Part shown: positions 34,701 through 47,709 of the stretch, piece after piece
Layout: the number at the start of each line of letters is the position of its first letter
How positions within the stretch are numbered: position 1 is the first letter of the stretch
DNA from: Capitulum mitella
Lineage: Eukaryota > Arthropoda > Thecostraca > Pollicipedomorpha > Pollicipedidae
Assembly: GCA_030062745.1 (NCBI GenBank)
Contig: CP099839.1
Span: 4,263,115-4,327,114 of the forward strand
DNA length: 64,000 bases
Reading direction: 5' to 3'
Program-made: the position numbers and the translations under genes
The notes under the pieces: generated by a model
Databases searched by the model: none
What the model saw: the letters and a program-made list of their open reading frames with translations, nothing else
What the model was told of the DNA's origin: nothing

Positions 34701-37700
34701 TCTCGTAGCCGTACTTCTGCGTCTTGACCTCGGTCATGCCTTCGACGGCGGCCAGGTGGCGCAGCGTGCCCGGCCGGCGGCGTGCCAGCTCCAACAGCGT
34801 CTTGTTGCTGGCGATCATGTAGGGCATGACGCCCAGCTGGTCACTGAGCCGCGAACGCAGCGACAGCAGCTCCGAGTACAGTATTCCCTGCCGACAAAGA
34901 CAATCATGCCACCGCGGAAACACAGCAACTCCGAATACAGCATTCCCCGCCGACACGAAAGATCAGTTCACTACAGAAACAGCCAGCTCGGGCTGCTATT
35001 GGTCGGTCGGGGTCTCCTGGATGGTAGCCAGTACGTTTTCAGCCCGGTTCCCACTTTTTTCAGGTCAGGTTCGGTACTTCAGCTCGGTGTGGTCTCTTGT
35101 GGCGGCGCACGGTACATACCCGGTATTTGAGCTCGGTGGGGGTCTCCTGTGGCAGTGCGCGGTAAATACCCGGTATTTGAACTCGGTGGGGGTCTCCTGT
35201 GGCGGCGCACAGTACATATCCGGTATTTGAACTCGGTGGGGGTCTCCTGTGGCAGCGCACGGTAAATACCCGGTATTTGAGCTCGGTGGGGGTCTCCTGT
35301 GGCAGCGCACGGTAAATACTCGGTATTTGAGCTCGGTGGGGGTCTCCTGTGGCGGCGCACGGTAAATACCCGGTATCTGAGCTCGGTGGGGGTCTCCTGT
35401 GGCGGCGCACGGTACATACCCGGTATTTGAGCTCGGTGGGGGTCTCCTGTGGCGGCGCACGGTAAATACCCGGTATCTGAACTCGGTGGGGGTCTCCTGT
35501 GGCGGCGCACGGTACATACCCGGTATTTGAGCTCGGTGGGGGTCTCCTGTGGCGGCGCACGGTACATACCCGGTATCTGAACTCGGTGGGGGTCTCCTGT
35601 GGCGGCGCACGGTACATACCCGGTATTTGAGCTCGGTGGGGGTCTCCTGTGGCGGCGCACGGTAAATACCCGGTATCTGAACTCGGTGGGGGTCTCCTGT
35701 GGCGGCGCACGGTACATACTCGGTATTTGAGCTCGGTGGGGGTCTCCTGTGGCGGCGCACGGTAAATACCCGGTATCTGAACTCGGTGGGGGTCTCCTGT
35801 GGCAGCGCACGGTACATACCCGGTATTTGAGCTCGGTGGGGTCCACTGCCGGCTCCAGAGTGACGCCGCAGACGGGTCGCTCGCTGGCGAGCTCGTCCGG
35901 CAGCAGAAGACGGCGCGCGCCGCCGCTCGTCACGTCGGCGAAGTCGGCGTGGTCGGGTCCTCGCTGCGAGCGCATCTCTTCAGTGGGCACCAGGTGCAGC
36001 GGGGTGTTGCGGTCCCGCGCCCAGCTGAAACGCCAGACGGTGCGGCTGACGCGCCGCCCCAGGGGGAGCGGACGGAGCACCAGGCCGGGCCACGGTCACA
36101 CCTCGTCGGTCGGGACAGTCACACGAACTGGCGACGGTCCCGAGTGTCGACATCCAAGGCTCCGCCGCAGCGTAATCTCAACACGACCGCATGGGAACGT
36201 CCCACACGGGGAGGCGGCCGTCCAGCTCCGCGTTTTGTGGCGCCACTACCATCCCTGTGTTAACACGGATTCCTCCCCCCTCTCCAGAAACTGACGGACG
36301 TCAGGCACACACACACACAAACGTGTTCAGGCACCAGCAGCACCCTCCCCACCGTGTGACCAGACAACACATCCCCACAGGGGCCGGTGTACGCTGCACT
36401 CACGCCTTGAGGAATTCCTCTCCCTTGGGCGTGACGGCGACGGTGCTGACGAAGCTGGGCGCGCCACGGCCGCGGCCCCGCGCCGCGCCGCCCCACGCCC
36501 TCATGGCGCCGCCGCTCCGCTCGCTCAGGTACTTCTCGAACAGCAGCATCTTCCCTGGCGAGCACCGGTCGAGTCAGCGCGCATGTTGGACGAGGAACGC
36601 TCACGACAGCCTCTTGTCCTACATAAGGCTACTTTCAAAGAAAAACTCAATACCATCAATGTACAACTACGCCTAAACAGTGTTTCGTCCAACAGGTCCC
36701 CGCGGGTTTCGAAGGCAAAACTTCAGACCGCACAAGACCATGACGCTGAAGTTTCAAATAACAAGAGGCAAGGTATTAGCAAACGCTACACAACACACGA
36801 TCTTTCATAAAAACAATAGAGGTCGATAAGAGTCTTTTAGGAGAAAAAGACAATGAGAGAAAGCAAAATAATGGTTGAAGGAATCGACGGTATCCTAATA
36901 AAAATCGGAATCTGGGCCATTTGTACTATACAGCGCATCACCATTGAAAACGCCTTTGTGACCTGCAATACTTCAGCAACATGCTGTACCATTTCGCTTA
37001 CCTAGGGACTTCCAAAACGCCTCTGAAAACTCCTTTCCTGATCCGAAGCCTTCTTTCGTTTTAAGCCACTGCCAGACTTTCTTACTAGACGAGCCGCGCA
37101 GGAACAAAATCGGTGTTGACAGACCTGACCAACAAGAACACATGGTTACGAACTTCCGGACTGTATATGAAGGAGGCCCAGTGACATTTGATGGCAATGA
37201 TAGACTGATTCCCCATAAGTTGTCTTTCTCAATGAACTCTTTCGATTGGTTGCACACCTGCCTGTTTCTCACAAATTGCACCACTTTTGTTGGCAACCAA
37301 GTTCCAAGAAGGGTTCTTCCGCTTTCTGCAGGAGAAGAAATTGCGCAGTGTCCCATCAAAAGCACGAAGTGACATCTGAACTCTCGGGGCAATAATGTAA
37401 GCTTCCCCCTCCCCGGAAGCATATCCAGTGGTGACCCTCCGACCTGATCTACCTATTCCCGATCACCGGAGAGGCCCCTGGCCCGATTGGCCTGTGACTA
37501 GAGGAGCGACCCCTGACGAGACGACGGCGCCTGGTCCGAGTCGTCCCTACTGCTGGACGAGAGGACCCTGACCTGAGCGGCCTGTCACCTGACCAACGGA
37601 CCCTGACCTGAGTGGACGCTGTCACTGAGGAAACAGGCCCTGTGAGTGAGTGTCTGTGTGGGGAGGACCTTGTAGCCGAAGACGTGAACCTTGGCCTTAG

Positions 37701-40700
37701 GGGCCCTGTAACGAGAGGACAGGACCCTGGCCTGAGTGGTCCCTTGAACTGGAGAAGCGGGCCTCCGAGTCCGACCTGAACGGCCCCGCATCAGCTGTAC
37801 GGCGTTCAGCAGCATGGCAGCCTGCGGGGCAAAGTTTTGACCGCCGTCGGTGGCCGTCGCGTCCAGGTTGGCCGTCCTCTTTTTGTTGTACCTGGCCGGA
37901 GAAGACCGGTTGGTCATTAGACCGCGGCCCCGCTGCAGAGCAAGTCTGCGCCGCGGGAGGTGGGACACTGAATCGTCACCGGCAATGTTCGAACTTGACC
38001 AAAGCTCCAAAATTCACTTGGTTGACATGAAAAAGCAACTTATTACGTTCTCAGCACTCATTTCAAAAAATGCCACGAAGCATCACCGAACGCAGTTAAT
38101 TAAAGAATATATTCAGTAGTCATTATCACGACACGCGGTGACGAGGAACCGCATACTCTGCCGTAATGAGTCGGAGGGGGAGGGGGGGGGGGCAAAAACA
38201 TATGCAGCAGTCATTACCACGACGCGCGGTGATGCTCCAGGAGCCGCAGACCCTGCCGTCACCAGTCGAGGCGGGGGGGGGGGGGACGGAAGGCCGCAGG
38301 GACCCACTTTCTGTCGCAGTTGTCGCAGCAGCCGGCCCGATCGCCGGCCGTGCAGTCGGCGTCAAAGTGCCTGAGCATGCTTCGCCGCCGGCAGCCGTCC
38401 TGACTCAGCAGCGCCTCGAAGCTGGTCAGCAGGTCCAGACGGCGCTGCACGTACCCGGCCGAGCTGACGCCGCCCAGGAAGTGCCTGCAACGACGACTCG
38501 TCTTCAACATGGCTGGGCAATAGCTTGCCACAGACGGAACCTGTCGATGACGTCATCCGTCCATCTCACACCGGGAACACCGAGCTGAATCGCAGTACTC
38601 AGTCGGTGCCAGCATCAAGCCAGCGTGGTGTGCACAATGAAGCAGACGTCACTATTTATGTCTGATACCAACCAGAGCGTTCGCATGCCGCTGAGCCCGG
38701 CGACCAGGCAAGGCTGCTGCGCTGCTGACATGGCGTGGTCCGGCAATAACTTGCTGTGGCTCCAACAGAAACCACCGAGCAGACGTCTGAACCCGTCTGC
38801 GCCGCACCTGACAGGACTGCCGCAACATATGACCATCAGCGCGTCGTGAGCGCGGACAGAACGAGACGGCCACCGAGACGGTCCCACCTGTGCAGCACGA
38901 AGTCGGACGGTTTGAAGAAGAGCGTGCAGACGGCCCGCTGACCGTCGCGGCCCGCCCTGCCGATCTCCTGGTAATACGATTCGACGTCTCGGGAGGCGCC
39001 GTAGTGCACGATGCGACGCACGTCTGCCAGCAACGAACACGGCCGAAACTCAGGCACTTCAGCATTAGAAAGGTCGTCAGTGATACGTTTGGGTGCCTTA
39101 TGTCTGGACAGCCAAACTACAATCCTGAATAGCACGTGCTTTGTACGAGCTTCCTCGAATGTGGTTGCGGTAAGAGAAGACGTGATGAAAGAGAAAGTAA
39201 CGATTCGAAGACCTCCTCTTTAGGACAAAACGATGCCACGATGGCTTACTGCACAAGGACGGAATCCGGGCTATTTCTGGAAATCTTCAATGGCTCACAT
39301 TCAGCGGAACACCAAGTGAACTCAGTACAGCCACAGCCTGTTTGCAAGGACTGGTATGTACCGTCGCTGGCATGCTACAAGCTATATATAAGGCCGCTGC
39401 TTCCATCGGACGAACTGTATGCCCCACATGACGCTGCTTACCGGGCTTGTCGACGCCCATGCCGAAAGCCACGGTGGCCACGATGATGGAGACCTTGTCG
39501 CGGACGAACTGTTCGTGCGCGGCCTTCCGCTGCGCCAGCCCCATGCCGGCGTGATACATGACGCAGGGCGTGCCGGCGTCTGAGGGCGCCAGTCAAAGAC
39601 AAAGTCAGTCCAGACCGGGGACTCCCTCCACCGGGACAGACGGTGATATGCGGGACTATCGGTCGCGGAGAGGTCAGTTTCAGCCAGCGGGGGAGGGCAG
39701 ACGGCCACCGTGGTACCTCCCCGGCACTGTCAGCATCGTCTGAGGGACGTCAGGAGAGCAACATCTTAACGAAAACAGTTCCTGATAATGCACCGTGACC
39801 AAACCGGATGTCATCTGCACATCGACCAAGAGCCAGCTTGCAACTTCCAGCTGGGCATTTAAAGTTCAAAGGGCAGTCACATGGTTATCTGATGCGATTC
39901 AAAGGGCAGGGATTTAAGATTATAGTAACGTGAGGAAATACGTTTGAACTAAACTAAAAGGAATATCAAGTGGTAGCTCGTTAATGAACACAGAACACCG
40001 CAAGGGTCGATGAATAGGGCAAAGGAATAAGGCACAATAATCTACACGCAGCGAATGGGAACACATAGGCAGACGCCGTTCACGCGGATGCGCACAGGCA
40101 AACTTCGCTCAGCTGCCCCCCCCCCAAAAAAAAAACGTTTTCACTCACTCAGCAGCGCCGTGTGGATCATCTCCGTGACCTTCCGAGTGGGACAGTACAC
40201 AATAGTGGCGCCGTCAAAGCGCCACTTGTTGTCGACTCGCTCCATCAGCGAGGTGATGTCGCCGAGCATGCTGGACGACTTGGGCCGCACCTCCAGGTAC
40301 AGATTAGGCCGGTCGAATGACGTCACCACCGTGTGGCACTTCCTGCGGCAGCGGAGGTCCATAGAGACGACAGGCCGGCGGTGGCGGCGCACTCTTTCCT
40401 CCGTCCACGATCTGACGCCGTTCTATGATAGCGGCCAGGGACAAACCGCGCCTGGATTGTCTACAAACGTGAACCAGCTCCAAGTCCCGCAGCCCAGCTC
40501 AAGTCAGTTCAAAGTTCGGCAGACTGAGCGCAGCACGGTCATTCCCGACGACGCCGGCTAACCCTGACCCCCGGCAGCTGTGCGACTGTCACTGACCTCA
40601 GGCCCAGCGAGCGCACGATGTCCTCGCGCACTTCCGGCGTGGCCGTGGCGGTCAGAGCCAGCAGCGGCACGTCCGGCAGCTCCTTCCGCAGCACGTCCAG

Positions 40701-43489
40701 CCTCCTGCGGGCGCCGGGGACGACAGTGATCACTCCCCACGTCATAAGTGGATCACAGTCAGCAGCCTAGTCTCAGCAGCATCAGTGTCATCGGGTGATA
40801 GCTGCACCACACGGTTCCAGAGCGCATTATCCACACTTACTGGCCCTTGAACTGATCACTCTCTGATTTATATGCAGACTTGTAGGTCATCAATGCAATA
40901 GTCATCTAACTGGAATCTAATCCATGACGACTGCGTAAACACCAAAAAAGCCAAATCTGAAACCCAATGCTAAGCCAAAACTAAACGCAAAACCCCTAAT
41001 GTCAAAAACGCCCACAAACTCCGCAAGAGCCAAGCGCGCGTCCGTATTCTGATAATGTTCATGAAGCACAGCACTTGATAATGCCCACGCTAAAAACGTT
41101 GGGTTACCCCATGCACAAATCTGGAGTTAGACACTGACCTATATGAAGATCTGAAGTCATGGCCCCACTGGCTGACACAGTGAGCCTCGTCAATGGCCAC
41201 CAGTGTGATGCCAACAGACGTCAGCAGCTGCGTCAGAAGCGCGACGTTTTCTATCGAACAGAAAAACGAAACTGGTTCTATGAAACGCGACACACAAGCA
41301 CGTCCCTCAGGATACAAATCGCGTGAGCCTCTTACATCAATCAATACCCCTATAAATCGCCAGTGATCATAAGACAATGTGACGGTCACTGCGTAGACTA
41401 CTTTTTCTACCACCCTCGCCGGCGAGCGCCCCACTCACCGACTATGAACTCCGGGCTGACGTAGAGGACACGGTATTTGCCCCGCACGAGACCGTCTCTG
41501 ACTTCAGCGCTGCGTGACTGGGCACTGCCCAACAGGCAGGCAGGGATCCCAGACAGCTGGAAAAGGACGCGCTAGATCAGAACGGCGCACCGCGCAAACT
41601 ATGGAGTCCGTCCAGAATGTGGACGATCTAATGCATGATTACTGCATTTCTGGATGAAGAAGACATCACTCCAGAACACACTGTCACCAGGCAATGGCGA
41701 CAGGCAAGTATCACAGTGGATATGGTGAACCATGTCCGCTGAGGATTTCACGCTTGGGTGGGGGTCAGGGTGTACAGCAACATATCGGACCCTATCAATC
41801 ATCTTCACAAAATGATATCCCGGCCAGACAACAATGTGCCACGCAAATTCCCACATCAAAAACCTAACGCAAGAAACCAACCCACCACCTAATCTTCTGA
41901 TGCCTGCTAGTAAAGCACGCAGATGTTCAAGGCGACGTCCGTCAACACAAAAATGGCATAACAGTTCTGATGGCCGCGGGTATTGGGGCAATAAAACCTT
42001 GCAATGGCGGCCGACAGACACTGTTTCAGCCACTCACCTTCAGTGCCATGACTTGATCTTCCATCAGCGAGATCAGAGGGGAGACGACCACGCTGAGGCC
42101 GTCCGTGTGCACAGCAGGGTACTGGTAACACAGGGACTTCCCCGACCCAGTCGCCATCACCGCCAGCTGGTCACATCGATCCTGCGAGAAACAGTGGCGT
42201 CCTGGCATGTTGGACCAGTTGATCATTTTTTTCTGCACCAAGCAGTCAGTGTTTATAAAACTGGAGATGCAGCTTCCGACTGATATGAGGGGACAATTCC
42301 CCCTAATTTAGGTTCCATGAAAAACATAACTGGTGCATGCATCCTTGACACATAAATACTGAAAAACATCATGCCACCATGCTTACTTGTACCTATTTCT
42401 CATACCAAATGTATGGATCTCTCCCATCTCTGCACATACACGACAGCATATGGAAGACACACAAATGCCTATGTCTAGTATTCCATGCACGCAGTAACAA
42501 GGTAGATGGGCATCACACGCGTACATGGTCCGAGCCACAAGCTGTGTTTTCATGGCAAGATGCAGAAAATAGTTCTCATGGGTGCCAAATGGCCTCAAAG
42601 GTGGTGCACCCCTAAGCCTCAATAATCAGCCATTCAGTCAGATGATAGTTTTGCAGAGAAGAGACCAATGAGCAAATCAAAGCATCTGTTTGGTATCTCC
42701 CATCAGCATTAAGATGCAGGCATTCAAAGAGTATGCTGTCAAAATGACTCCATCATGTTTTTAGTTTTGGATTTCAGTTCCAGCTCTCTTTAGAAGCTTG
42801 GTACTCATACTGTGAAGCAGATGAACAAGGAGTTGGCAGGCTTTTGAAATCACCAGACATGACCAGTTAGTTCTCCACAAGTTTTCCTTTCATACCCTAT
42901 AGGCATCAGTATGCTAACTTCTCTGCTGACAGCATTGCAAACAGTAACTACAGAGAATCTGGTGATGACAGTAATATGCAAAACAGTTGGACCACTAGGT
43001 GAATATATGCTGTCAGATCTTACATAAGCATGCAGAACATGTTATTTTTGTCACCAATGCAGTTTGTGGGACTGCTTTCTAATACCATGGTTATTTTAGC
43101 AGTTGGACCAGCTGAGAAAATAAGTTCTCTACGCACACATGAAGTATGCTGGAAGTGAATCTGGGGACCAATACTGTGACACTCTTAAAACACAAAAAGT
43201 AATGCATCTAGTGGTAATACATGACTTCTTATTAAACAAATGAAATCAGGTGGCTAAAAGCCAGATGATCAAGAATGATAGGATAAAGCTGTCAAGCCAG
43301 CATAACATAGAAATGAGAAATGACCAATGCCAGCAATTCAGTCTCTAAAAAAAAGTATTGCTTAAGACTTACATGCAAAATCCTCCATATGATCTCCCAT
43401 TGATTTTTTCTGAACTGTCCATGACCAAAGAACTTCTGCAGTGTTGCAAGGTGGCACTCATTTGGTCTTGGCACAGCACCAGAGGCCAT
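31795..43489 (-). CDS. WRN: Werner-type RecQ helicase lacking the exonuclease domain
   Basis: RecQ helicases unwind forks, recombination intermediates and G-quadruplexes. Eighteen exons join without a frame break to 1101 residues: 43489-43373, 42181-42038, 41556-41439, 41250-41139, 40704-40597, 40342-40149, 39579-39442, 39023-38888, 38484-38308, 37891-37776, 37124-37002, 36554-36404, 36024-35820, 34887-34636, 34400-34261, 33981-33839, 33034-32922, 32613-31795. Seen: motif I MATGSGKS (Lys54), DEAH at 147-150, motif [15 protein letters not shown] zinc site (C...CCDNCD, residues 356-414), WRN-specific [18 protein letters not shown] at 614-697, the tail signature [14 protein letters not shown], and KRKLPAWM near the end as in human WRN. 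These exclude BLM, RECQ1, RECQ4 and RECQ5. The start ATG at 43487-43489 has a strong GAAACCATGG context and the protein begins directly at the helicase; I see no DnaQ-like exonuclease between it and XPG. The last exon carries a Pro/Ala- and Glu/Ala-rich insert. Confidence 0.93.
33540..33870 (-). repeat. 32-bp repeats derived from the 3' end of WRN exon 16
   Basis: On the - strand the exon end GCGCAGTCCTGCGGTCAACTCAG and its GTCGGTAC donor are repeated into the intron with about 32-bp spacing (+ strand GAGTTGACCGCAGGACTGCG near 33745, 33777, 33809 and the exonic copy at 33841), followed by ever more diverged copies to about 33540. Confidence 0.85.
35074..35840 (-). repeat. 50-bp minisatellite carrying splice sites, at WRN exon 13 donor
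   Basis: The marker CGGTAT recurs every 50 bp from 35121 to 35821 (15 positions) with one decayed copy at about 35074. On the - strand each unit is a 27-nt segment (ETPTELKYR or a variant such as ETPTEFRYR) preceded by CCGCCACAG and followed by GTATGT or GTATTT, then a 23-nt spacer. The first copy is the real exon end (VDPTELKYR, 35820). All three - frames are open across the array, giving spurious long ORFs of 216-333 codons. Confidence 0.95.
37430..37790 (-). repeat. Diverged repeats of the WRN exon 10 donor region
   Basis: The + strand motif GACCTGAACGGCCCC at the exon 10 donor (37773) has relatives at about 37437, 37571, 37604 and 37728 (e.g. CCCTGACCTGAGTGG), often preceded by GAGAGGACC. 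Copies are degenerate and spacing varies from about 33 to 124 bp. Confidence 0.5.
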
Positions 43490-46400
43490 GGTTTCACCAA
43501 GTGATAGTTCAGTCATGAAAATAGACTCCTTTTTGTTGGCTGACCACAGTTACAACACAAGATTGCTGCTAGTCCTAATCACCCCCATCTCTGAAAAAGA
43601 AAGGCTGATTGAGTTATCATTCCATGATGTGTTAACAATTGTTGATCATAAATGTGCGATCACACAAACCGCTGGGCGGCTCAACTTACCTACGCTGGTC
43701 CTTAGAATAACTAAAGGAGAAGGCAAAATAACAAGGGAACAAGAGGAAGGAATAAGCCCTAAAAACAGTCCACAGTCAGTCAAAAGTCAGGGCTGGAGAA
43801 ATTATGGAAGAAGGAAAGACAAAAAGGCCAAAGAAAGGTCAAGTTCCTCTCACAAACCACTGCACCAAGCACCACCATCCACAATTCGGTAACTCCCGCT
43901 ATGAGCTCACAAGGCCAAGTGGCACCGCTCCGGAAGGTCCAGCCTGAGACCGACTCAGGCCAAGGTTGGGTCAAGGTCAGCAAATTAGAGATGAAAACCA
44001 CACCCTCCACTATGGAAAGAAACACTGGAAAGCCAAACCAAAGCTTGAACCAATCATTCCAACGACCATCCCACTCACCGTTCCGCCCCGAAACCGAAAA
44101 TTTTACTTTTATTGCACTATATGTTTCTCTAAATAGATGGACAAAACATAAAAATGTGACGCGCCTCCCCAACCCACCACTAAACTACCGCCCTTATAAG
44201 TCTAGCTTGTTGGGACGCCTGATGTTTCTACCACTTCTCGTGTGTTTTTCCACAATTGTCATGCCGGTTATCATTTTAACAATGTTATCCTGATGCTTTG
44301 TTTAGGGTGACATTAAAAATCACAGCCATGTTCAGCAAGCCTTCATAAATGCCCTTATATATTTGTATATGTAATGTATATATAATATGTATATATAATA
44401 TACATATAATATGTAATGTAAATTATATGTAAATGCCTTATAACTGCTGCCTGGCATGGAAAACAATAAAACCTGCCCAAAATCCCCAATAATACTAAAA
44501 AAATCTCCGAAACGAGAACAAGCGGGTACCCATGACGTCTTGAACCGTCACAAGTGCTATCCTTTTGTTTTCACTCAGAAATGCATTATAAATGTTCCAG
44601 TTTCACATTTCCCCAATACAGATATTTCTATCTGCCCAGAATCTGCACTCCCATGACGGCAGAAGCAAACACAAAGGAGGAAATAGTCACCACAGGATAC
44701 TGAGTTGAGCCACGGTACCACAAGCACGGTTGTTCCCGCGTTTTTCAGGAGTTCCCATCGCGTTGTGTTTGAAAATCTCACGCCAAATATGTCGTAATCT
44801 TGAAAATGCGGATCAACTGGAATGATCTCTAGCAAAGTCAGCAATCTTGCACGCTTCTCATTTTAGTGCCCAAACAAATAAATACATTTATTAACAACCC
44901 GTGATAAACGGGTTTTAATTCTCACATTCTTGTTTTGTTAAGATACAAGCTGTTCATAGATTCAATATTCTGGCAATTCAAACTGTTGACGTCATCAAAA
45001 TACCACCAGCGAAAGCAATGCATGCCGAGAGTGCACACCATGGTAAACAAACTGGGAACTTCAAGGCGAGCGCAAGGTTACGCAAGAGCGCGAGGTGCCG
45101 TGGTCCGAGGATTCTCAAGATTGGTGTACATGGTTTTGTCCTCTCGACAGTGCGGAGTGTAGAGACTCGACGTCTTTGCCCCATAGGTTTTCGGACATAG
45201 ATTTTCGGACTTTCGGCGGCAAGTTTGATACGGACAAATGGACACCGGACGCCTGAACCTAAGCGGCTTTGCGCCCTTATCCAAGCCAACGTAGCTGTGT
45301 TGACAGTATGCACTGGAAGAATCACAAGAACATCATCCAGTTTACCTGGGTGAGGATTGCTAGTGTATGCGTTGCAGGATACATATGAGTTTGTGTGAGT
45401 ATTTCATGTAAGAGGATGCAATCTATGTACCTACAGCCATCTTCCTGCTACGGTTTAAAGGATGCCTTCAGGCTCAAGAGAGCGTACTTGGCCTAGAGAA
45501 ATCCACCCATTTTGACATACCTATATGCAGCCTCAGCTTGTTTTGTTACAAAACTAACAGGTCCCTAGATTAGAAAGACTCCTTGAGTAAAACACAATGA
45601 GGGAGGGCTATGTCATTGCTGCTTGTGTCATTACTTTCCATTTGTGCATTCAATGGTGTAAGTTTGCAGTACAGTATTTATTGATCTATTTTACTGTTTT
45701 GCACAAAGAAATCAGAAGTTTTGGCATCATGTGGTTATTTGCCATCAGCACTGACCAGAAACACCTGTGATCCTATGATATATCAGGGAAAAATTGCTCT
45801 TGAAAGTTCTGTTGAATAAGGAGCATGTAAGGACATTGGAAATCAAAATGCATCAAGTGTCTAGAATTTGGCATTTTTGAGTAAAAATGTCATGATTTGG
45901 CACCAAGCATTTGCATAATAATTACCCAGAAAGTGCTTTGGCTGGGCCAGGCTGGCTGCACAGTATGATTTGTTTCTGCAGGTTGAAATAAGACTCACTT
46001 AGCATTTGGCATTGTTAACTTGATAACCTTAACCCATCCCTAATTGGGGGGCAGTTGACTGCACCCCCCCCTGAGGTTTTCTGGGATTGCGAGAGAATTA
46101 ACAAACAGAGTCACAAAACTTTGTGTACCTTTTGCTCCATCAATTTTACATCTCATGTCAAAATTGTGACCTCAGTTCAGGTCCAGTGCCTGACCTAAAC
46201 TGGGTCAAATGGGCTGATGTCAAAAAAGGTTTTGTGCCCCCCAACTTTTTGGCACAAAACAAGATATCTCAAAAATACTTTCAGGGATTAGTGATCTTGT
46301 TAGATGCAACAAATCTGCTATCTCAGATTTTTCAGAATTTTCCGGGACATTGGCCTAAGGTCAAGCCCATTTTTAAGACATGCCATCATTTTTTCAGAAA

Positions 46401-47709
46401 TTGACTGAATATTTTGTAACATTTTTAGTGCGAAGTGAAGCAGACATCTAGTTCCTGTCATTGGGCAAAGTATCAATGACTTCCAGCCATTGACCTGAGG
46501 TCAGGTCATGAATAACTGTAGTGTGCCAAAATGTACCACCGTCAAAATCAACGATGAGTTACTCAGAATGGGTAGAAAATGACAGAACTAGCTTGCACAG
46601 ACGTAAGTAATACCAGGAACCTCAAGAAGTTTGAAAAAAGTGCGTATTTTGGAAATAAACAGGCTCTCGCGAATAAAGCTCCGCCAACTGTGTAGATTGG
46701 TAACTAATGAATTTTTCCAAAATTTCAGCATGAAAACCATAACAAGAACCACAAAGATCAATAAAATTTATGTAGATCGTCTTTTTTCGTGAAAATAAAG
46801 GAACGCTAAAATTAGTTCCCGTCAATTTGGTACTGCATACGGCAACGGCGCACACCGACAGCTGGCGGGAGAATTGCCGTGTCCTTAACTCAACCTTTCG
46901 GCGTATATATTGAACAAATCTGGGGAAATTAGACGTATATCGGCATCCGGGAACCTTTACTTGTGCACTGGTGCCTTTACCTATGCGTTATTAGTCACAG
47001 CCCTTAAGATTTAGGCCATTTCTCGGTCTCATGCAGTCGGCTGTGAGAAAACATAAAGGGCGTAAATTGGCTTACATATTATCTAAAATTAAAAATGAGG
47101 CCAGTTTCGAGCTCTAATCGTCACAAGCTTTCCAACGGTGTGCTTATTTTATCTTGCGACCAACCGTTCGTGAGTTAGAGGGGACGGCCAACTGCCCCCC
47201 CTCCCCCCAGTCGCCCATGTTCGAAACGGACCGACGGTCGTGCGCGGGTTAAATAAACTTGGTGGCCCACAAATGTGAAAATTATGCCAGGTGCCTTGTG
47301 TCAAATTACTGTCATTACCTCACTCTTGTAAGTCATACTACTTTACATTTTTGTTGTTTTCTGGGGATTAGTAAATATTGTTTTTGATGCTTTGAGTAGG
47401 GACAATGGTATCTTATGATGTTGTTGATCTTTTCTGCCTGTAATGATGTCATGCTTAATGAGCCCCAGGATTGCTGTTTTAAGCACAGTGCCTAGCCCTT
47501 GGTTGTTGGCATAATGTCAAATACAAACCCAGACCCTTCATCACAAAACTCATGGAAAGCCCAAATGCTGCACCAGCAATTTCATCAGCGGTTTTGTATA
47601 TTTGTATTATTGATGTTTTATCAAGCTGTTTTACACAGGTTATGCCTGCAGTGGCATCTGTCTGACCAGAGGCTCCAGCTCATGTGACTGACACATTCAA
47701 GTCAACAAA
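43490..47709. other. Intergenic region between divergent WRN and XPG
   Basis: It must hold both promoters; I cannot place either. No gene recognised. Frames at 43488-43892, 43901-44293, 44575-44844 and 46123-46404 have no family features. An AT-rich microsatellite lies at 44355-44430. Two CpG-poor blocks, about 45400-46500 and from 47280 into the XPG gene, flank a CpG-containing stretch. TGACC/GGTCA pentamers are frequent at 46160-46510. Confidence 0.5.
44355..44430. repeat. TA-rich microsatellite
   Basis: Imperfect TATATAATATG/ TATGTAATG units for about 75 bp in the WRN-XPG intergenic region. Confidence 0.8.

Noticed and set aside
35060-36080. Long overlapping open frames of 216-333 codons on the - strand with ETPTEFRYR-type repeats
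   Set aside because: They are open only because the 50-bp minisatellite unit lacks stops in all three frames; only the segment 35820-36024 belongs to a gene (WRN exon 13).
44575-44844. 89-codon - strand frame upstream of WRN, tested as a possible lost exonuclease exon
   Set aside because: No DnaQ-type DxE motif or other WRN exonuclease pattern, and no splice match to the first helicase exon.
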